Source: an uncultured Lachnospiraceae bacterium (GTDB taxonomy: Bacteria; Bacillota; Clostridia; Lachnospirales; Lachnospiraceae). Taken from it: 64,000 bases of DNA. A program made the position numbers and the translations under genes. The first letter of the stretch is position 1. Each line of letters begins with the position of its first letter. The stretch lies in NCBI GenBank assembly GCA_900542015.1, contig UQLY01000006.1, positions 104,095-168,094 of the forward strand, in the 5' to 3' direction. The notes under the pieces were generated by a model. The model did no database searches, had not been told where the DNA came from, and saw nothing but the letters and a program-made list of their open reading frames with translations. Of the stretch, positions 60,114 through 64,000 are shown piece by piece.

Positions 60114-61406
60114 ATGAAAGCTTATAAGAACATGTCAAAAGAAGAGTTACAGCAGTTACAAAAAGAGTTGTCCAAGGCATTTGAGGATGCGAAAGGAAAA
60201 GGGCTGAAGCTGGATATGTCCAGAGGAAAGCCTTCTGCAGAACAGCTCAATCTGAGTATGGGACTTTTGGATATGCTCCATTCCGAAGCCGATTGCAAAT
60301 CCGAATCGGGGACGGAATGTCGAAACTATGGAGTGCTGGAAGGGATTCCGGAGGCGAGAAAGCTGATGGCGGATATGATGGATACAAAACCGGAAAACGT
60401 CATTGTATACGGAAATTCCAGTCTGAATATTATGTTTGATACGGTTGCGCGCTCCGTCACGCACGGGGTATGCGGATCGACACCATGGTGTAAGCTGGAT
60501 AAAGTGAAATTTTTATGCCCGGTTCCGGGATATGACAGGCATTTTGCAATTACAGAGTATTTTGGGATCGAAATGATCAACATTCCGATGTCGGAAACGG
60601 GACCGGATATGGATCTGGTTGAAAAGTATGTAGAGACAGATCCCGCCGTAAAGGGAATTTGGTGTATTCCCAAATATTCCAATCCCCAGGGCGTCTGCTA
60701 TTCCGACGAGACAGTTAAGAGAATGGCGGCGTTAAAACCGGCTGCGGAGGATTTCAGGATTTATTGGGACAATGCTTACGCAATCCATCATTTATATGAA
60801 GAAACGGAAAAGCAGGTAAAAATATTGGATATCATTTCCGAGTGTGAAAAAGCGGGAAATCCGGATTTGGTCTACGAATTTGCATCGACTTCCAAGGTAT
60901 CCTTCCCGGGCGGAGGAATTTCCGCGCTGGCGTCGTCGGCGAAGAATCTGGAATATATTAAGAAAGCGCTGACGATCCAGACAATCGGACATGATAAGAT
61001 GAATCAGCTCAGACATGTGAGATTTTTTAAGGATATCGACGGAATGAACGCGCATATGATGAAGCATGCGGCGTCTGTCAGACCGAAATTTGAAGCTGTG
61101 CTGAAAACGCTTAAAAACGAATTGGGAGAGCTTGAGATTGCGTCATGGATTGAGCCTAAGGGCGGCTATTTTATTTCCTTTGACGCGATGGAAGGCTGTG
61201 CGAAGGCGATTGTTGCAAAATGTAAGGAAGCGGGCGTTGTTATGACGGGAGCGGGCGCTACTTATCCTTACAAAAAAGACCCCAAGGACAGTAATATCCG
61301 TATTGCGCCTACCTTTCCTACGCCCCGGGAGCTTGCGGACGCGACGGAGATCTTTGTGCTGTGTGTGAAGCTGGTAAGCGTAGAGAAGCTGTTGGAGGCA
61401 AAATAG
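60114..61406 (+). CDS. Type Ic aspartate aminotransferase (PLP enzyme)
   Basis: 430 residues from ATG 60114. The protein follows the type Ic subgroup of class I aminotransferases: LDMSRGKPSAEQLNLSMGLL, YGVLEGIPEARKLMADMMDT, CIPKYSNPQGVCYSDET, and the PLP-lysine block FASTSKVSFPGGGISALASS. Aspartate with 2-oxoglutarate is the known substrate pair of the studied member; other amino acids cannot be excluded. The next gene begins at the base after its stop. Confidence 0.88.
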   Translation: MKAYKNMSKEELQQLQKELSKAFEDAKGKGLKLDMSRGKPSAEQLNLSMGLLDMLHSEADCKSESGTECRNYGVLEGIPEARKLMADMMDTKPENVIVYGNSSLNIMFDTVARSVTHGVCGSTPWCKLDKVKFLCPVPGYDRHFAITEYFGIEMINIPMSETGPDMDLVEKYVETDPAVKGIWCIPKYSNPQGVCYSDETVKRMAALKPAAEDFRIYWDNAYAIHHLYEETEKQVKILDIISECEKAGNPDLVYEFASTSKVSFPGGGISALASSAKNLEYIKKALTIQTIGHDKMNQLRHVRFFKDIDGMNAHMMKHAASVRPKFEAVLKTLKNELGELEIASWIEPKGGYFISFDAMEGCAKAIVAKCKEAGVVMTGAGATYPYKKDPKDSNIRIAPTFPTPRELADATEIFVLCVKLVSVEKLLEAK

Positions 61407-61952
61407 ATGGCAGATCAATTTGAGAGAATTGACCGGAAACTGGTGTATCAGGGACATATCGTAGACTTTTATGAGGATACCGTGCAGGTGCCCAACGGCA
61501 ATGTCGTAAAGTGGGACTTTATCAAGCATAAAGGAGCGGCTGCGGTTGTTCCCGTGCTGGAGGACGGCAGGATACTCATGGTAAGGCAATACCGCAACGC
61601 GTTGGACCGTGAAACGCTGGAGATACCTGCGGGCGGTCTAAACGGAGCAGAAGAGCCGTTTATCGAATGCAGTCACCGGGAGCTGGAAGAGGAAACCGGA
61701 TACAGATGTGAAATCGAGGACATGGAGTTTTTGATTACCATACGCACGACAGTAGCGTTTTGTGACGAAAGGATCGACGTATATGTGGCAAGAAATCTTG
61801 TAAGGAGCCGCCAACACCTGGACGAGGATGAATTTATCAACGTCTGTCCCTGTACCACGGAGGAATTGAGCCGGATGATTTACGAAGGGAAAATACAGGA
61901 TTCCAAGACCATCGCGGCTGTTATGGCTTATATTCATAAATATGAAAAGTAA
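61407..61952 (+). CDS. NUDIX hydrolase, ADP-ribose pyrophosphatase type
   Basis: 181 residues. The NUDIX box is complete: GGLNGAEEPFIECSHRELEE ETGYRCE (GX5EX7REUXEEXGU type). The N-terminal strand VYQGHIVDFYEDTVQVPNGN is characteristic of the ADP-ribose group (NudF). Directly after its stop, an 18-base repeat in another frame encodes PEEQTE-like units until 62021, as if a C-terminal tail had been cut off by a frameshift. It starts right after the aminotransferase stop. Confidence 0.92.
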   Translation: MADQFERIDRKLVYQGHIVDFYEDTVQVPNGNVVKWDFIKHKGAAAVVPVLEDGRILMVRQYRNALDRETLEIPAGGLNGAEEPFIECSHRELEEETGYRCEIEDMEFLITIRTTVAFCDERIDVYVARNLVRSRQHLDEDEFINVCPCTTEELSRMIYEGKIQDSKTIAAVMAYIHKYEK

Positions 61953-62022
61953 AACCGGAAGAACAGACAGAACCGGAAGAGCAAACAGAAACGGAAGAGC
62001 AAACAGAAACTGAAAAATAAGC
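61953..62022 (+). repeat. Short tandem repeat (18-base unit)
   Basis: Three copies of a unit close to GAAGAGCAAACAGAAACG follow the NUDIX stop. In the plus-two frame they read EEQTE(T/P) repeats ending at a TAA. See the finding on a lost protein tail. Confidence 0.7.
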
Positions 62023-62060
62023 GAGACTAAAAAACCGGAATAAAGGTCGTAAGGTCAGAT

Positions 62061-62119
62061 ATTCGCACAGATATTGTCCCAGGCGGAAAGATACCCGCAG
62101 GGATAACATCTGTGCGAAT
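62061..62119. terminator. Long hairpin after the NUDIX gene
   Basis: ATTCGCACAGAT (62061-62072) and ATCTGTGCGAAT (62108-62119) pair perfectly; inside, GTCCC/GGGAT-like and GCGG/CCGC blocks continue the stem. TTTGTTTG follows. Either a terminator or a repeat element. Confidence 0.6.
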
Positions 62120-62181
62120 TTGTTTGTAAAAGCAGACATATATTAGGAGTGATAAGAACCGGGGACAGGACAGAGAAGAAA

Positions 62182-62763
62182 ATGAAAAGGTCGATAGGGA
62201 AGGGACGGACGGCGAAATGGATGCAAAAGTGGCTGCCGATGATAGGCGGGATGATTTTCAGCTTCGGAATTTTATGGCTTGGAGGCAGCAATCTGATCCG
62301 GGACGAGATGTTTTTTGGAGAAGGGTTGTTTGAGGAAATAGGATATATGGACGCCGAAAGGATCGCGTACCTGATTTATCTGACCAAAGTCAGAGGGCTG
62401 CAGGCGGCGTTTTTGATATTTATGAACTGCATACACCGCAGGAGGCTGGGGCTGGGAATTTGGGCGTGGCTGACCGGAAACGGTTTTGGAATCGGCTTCT
62501 ATGCGATGGTAAAAAGATGGGGATGGATGGGGGTGCCGGGTTATCTGCTGATATTGCTGCCGCATTATCTTTGCTACTTTTATGCGTATGCCCAATATTA
62601 TAGTATTGACTATTCAGGTCAATACCAAAGAGGCGGAGCGGTTAGGGCGGAAGGGATTTGGGGACGCCTGATCGCGGTTGCAGGAGTTGTCATAATTGGA
62701 ATTTTCTTGGAATGTTATGTAAATCCCTTCTTTATAAAATTATTTTCAAAAATATTTTTATAG
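62182..62763 (+). CDS. SpoIIM-like sporulation membrane protein
   Basis: 193 residues from ATG 62182 (AGAGAAG upstream); GTG 62149 is an alternative. The protein has four or five helices and ends in FLECYVNPFFIKLFSKIF, like the end of stage II sporulation protein M (SpoIIM). The order NUDIX hydrolase - this gene - xerD is the same as around spoIIM in Bacillus. SpoIIM works with SpoIID and SpoIIP to thin septal peptidoglycan during engulfment. Sequence likeness outside the C-terminus is modest, so the call relies partly on context. Confidence 0.65.
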   Translation: MKRSIGKGRTAKWMQKWLPMIGGMIFSFGILWLGGSNLIRDEMFFGEGLFEEIGYMDAERIAYLIYLTKVRGLQAAFLIFMNCIHRRRLGLGIWAWLTGNGFGIGFYAMVKRWGWMGVPGYLLILLPHYLCYFYAYAQYYSIDYSGQYQRGGAVRAEGIWGRLIAVAGVVIIGIFLECYVNPFFIKLFSKIFL

Positions 62764-62864
62764 AAAAGTTACAACATATAGTAAAAGCAAAAATAAAGGG
62801 ACATAGATGTTGGGATTTTGTGTCAAATCCTTGATTTTACGGGAAATTTATGTAAATTTTCCAT

Positions 62865-62893
62865 TTGATTTTCTGTGAAAATCTGCTTATAAT
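62865..62893 (+). promoter_or_regulatory. Promoter of xerD
   Basis: TTGATT (62865-62870), 17-base spacer and TATAAT (62888-62893), 48 bases before the xerD start. Confidence 0.78.
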
Positions 62894-62940
62894 AAAATTC
62901 AGATTGACATAAGTAGATTTATGGGGAAGGGTTACATTTT

Positions 62941-63825
62941 ATGGAACAGGCAGTAGATCAGTTTATCGAATATTTACATAACGTAAAGAACACTTCGACA
63001 AATACCGAGCTTTCTTATCGCAGGGATTTGAAGAAGGTAATTGCTTTTTTACGCTCAAGAGGATTGACTGAACTGGTTAATGCCAAAGAGGAAGATCTAA
63101 AAGCATATCTTGCGTCCATGAACGACCAACATTTTGCGGCGGCGACCGTTTCCAGAAATATTGCTTCCATAAAAGCTTTTTTTCATTTCCTTTCCCAGGA
63201 AAAAATCGTTGATAAGGATATTTCGGAAAACCTGAAGGCGCCCAAGATAGAAAAGAAGATGCCGGAGATTTTAACGACCGAAGAGGTTGTGAGGCTTTTG
63301 GAACAGCCGTCCGGAGACACGCCGAAAGAGATCAGGGATAAGGCGATGTTAGAGTTGTTGTATGCGACCGGCATCCGGGTAACGGAGTTAATTACCTTAA
63401 AGGTAAGCGAAGTAAATCTTCCCATGAGTTTTATCGTATGCAGGGACGCGCATAAGGAGAGGGTAATTCCTTTCGGCATGGCTGCGAAAAATGCGCTGGT
63501 AAAATACCTGACCGAAGCGAGGGATAAAATGATTGAGGACAAGTCCTCGGATATTCTTTTTGCAAATTGTTCGGGAAGCGCCATGAGCAGACAGGGCTTT
63601 TGGAAGCTGATCAAGTATTATGCAAAAAAGGCGGGTATTACGGCGGATATTACGCCCCATACGCTGAGGCATTCCTTTGCGGCGCATCTGGTGGAAAACG
63701 GTGCGGACCTAAGGAGCGTACAGGAAATGCTGGGGCATTCGGATATTTCCACGACGCAGATTTACGCCAATATGAATCACAACCGCATTCGCGAGGTTTA
63801 CGCCAAAGCCCATCCCCGGGGATAA
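62941..63825 (+). CDS. xerD: Site-specific tyrosine recombinase XerD
   Basis: XerD with XerC resolves chromosome dimers at dif. 294 residues: an N-terminal SAM-like core-binding domain (FIEYLHNVKNTSTNTELSYR) and a catalytic domain with all active residues: ATGIRVTELITLKVSEVNL (Arg), KERVIPFG with the beta-hairpin Lys, TPHTLRHSFAAHLVENG (HxxR), LGHSDISTTQIYANM (His and Tyr). Its place after the SpoIIM-like gene fits xerD of Firmicutes. GGGAAGGG lies before the ATG. Confidence 0.95.
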   Translation: MEQAVDQFIEYLHNVKNTSTNTELSYRRDLKKVIAFLRSRGLTELVNAKEEDLKAYLASMNDQHFAAATVSRNIASIKAFFHFLSQEKIVDKDISENLKAPKIEKKMPEILTTEEVVRLLEQPSGDTPKEIRDKAMLELLYATGIRVTELITLKVSEVNLPMSFIVCRDAHKERVIPFGMAAKNALVKYLTEARDKMIEDKSSDILFANCSGSAMSRQGFWKLIKYYAKKAGITADITPHTLRHSFAAHLVENGADLRSVQEMLGHSDISTTQIYANMNHNRIREVYAKAHPRG

Positions 63826-63950
63826 GATAATAACGAATCAATAATAAAATAAATCAGTAATAAGGAAATGTAATGGATGCTATTTCAAAGTAGCCATAGT
63901 AAAAGAAGCGTAATTAAAAAGAAACTGCCACATAGATAAAATTGTATCGG

Positions 63951-64000
63951 TCAAAGGAAACCTTTATAAAAACGCCGGTACTTAATCCGCGTATTTTGCG
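63951..64000. repeat. Second copy of the hairpin repeat unit (cut by window end)
   Basis: These 50 bases are identical to 27007-27056. The copy starts with TCAAAGGAAACC and is interrupted by the window edge inside the hairpin loop. The flanking bases differ from those at 27 kb, so the unit itself starts here. Confidence 0.9.

Noticed and set aside
61953..62022. CRISPR-like short repeats
   Set aside because: The units are directly joined tandem 18-mers without spacers; no CRISPR array or cas gene was seen anywhere.

Overview
The window is a 64 kb piece of a Gram-positive anaerobe chromosome, most probably a spore-forming member of Lachnospiraceae (Clostridia). Supporting signs are an rnfCDGEAB operon, a protein with a Spo0A DNA-binding domain, a SpoIIM-like gene beside xerD, RNase Y, RemA, an RqcH-type NFACT protein, a CIRCE-free recA promoter carrying Gram-positive SOS boxes, strong AGGAGG ribosome sites and many intrinsic terminators. 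No rRNA, tRNA, CRISPR array, prophage or complete insertion sequence was seen. The family assignment is an inference from gene content and protein style; no search was run.

Layout. Bases 1-4080 are an AT-rich accessory scar: a membrane-anchored unknown protein, an Rhs core remnant fused to the tail of a serine recombinase, a leucine-rich-repeat gene without a good start, an IS66 TnpA-like scrap, a small XRE regulator with a palindromic operator, and a broken tyrosine recombinase. From 4086 the chromosome becomes GC-richer and ordinary: a YprB-like exonuclease, the Rnf complex (5408-10481), an M18 aminopeptidase, an RlmI-like methyltransferase, an ACT/UPF0210 pair, a ZIP transporter, tmcAL and pta. 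At 21059-21826 a single DUF3800 gene sits behind a small terminator-ended RNA made of two related stem-loops. Then come yceD-rpmF, a MATE-kinase fusion, plsX-acpP-rnc-smc-ftsY (lipid synthesis, RNA processing, chromosome organisation and protein targeting in one row), ilvA and eno.

The part from 36590 to 45923 is more varied: a TetR regulator divergent from a metal P-type ATPase that has been broken by a short-repeat deletion, a cardiolipin synthase, two exporters, an orphan FeoB-associated Cys-rich peptide, a FliB-like methylase, an SCP2 protein with a histone H1-like tail, and a receiverless Spo0A-type regulator. From 46015 to the end lie glgA, rqcH, yicC-remA-gmk-rpoZ-rimO-pgsA-cinA (a compact information/envelope operon with overlapping genes), recA-recX, rny, a type Ic aspartate aminotransferase with a NUDIX hydrolase, a SpoIIM-like gene and xerD.

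Four long hairpin elements lie between genes (10544-10656, 26967-27144, 47477-47566, 62061-62119); one contains a 50-base unit repeated exactly at the right edge of the window (63951-64000). The most promising candidate for an undescribed system is the DUF3800 gene with its upstream repeat RNA, whose layout (promoter, tandem structured repeats, terminator, protein gene) copies that of type III toxin-antitoxin loci.
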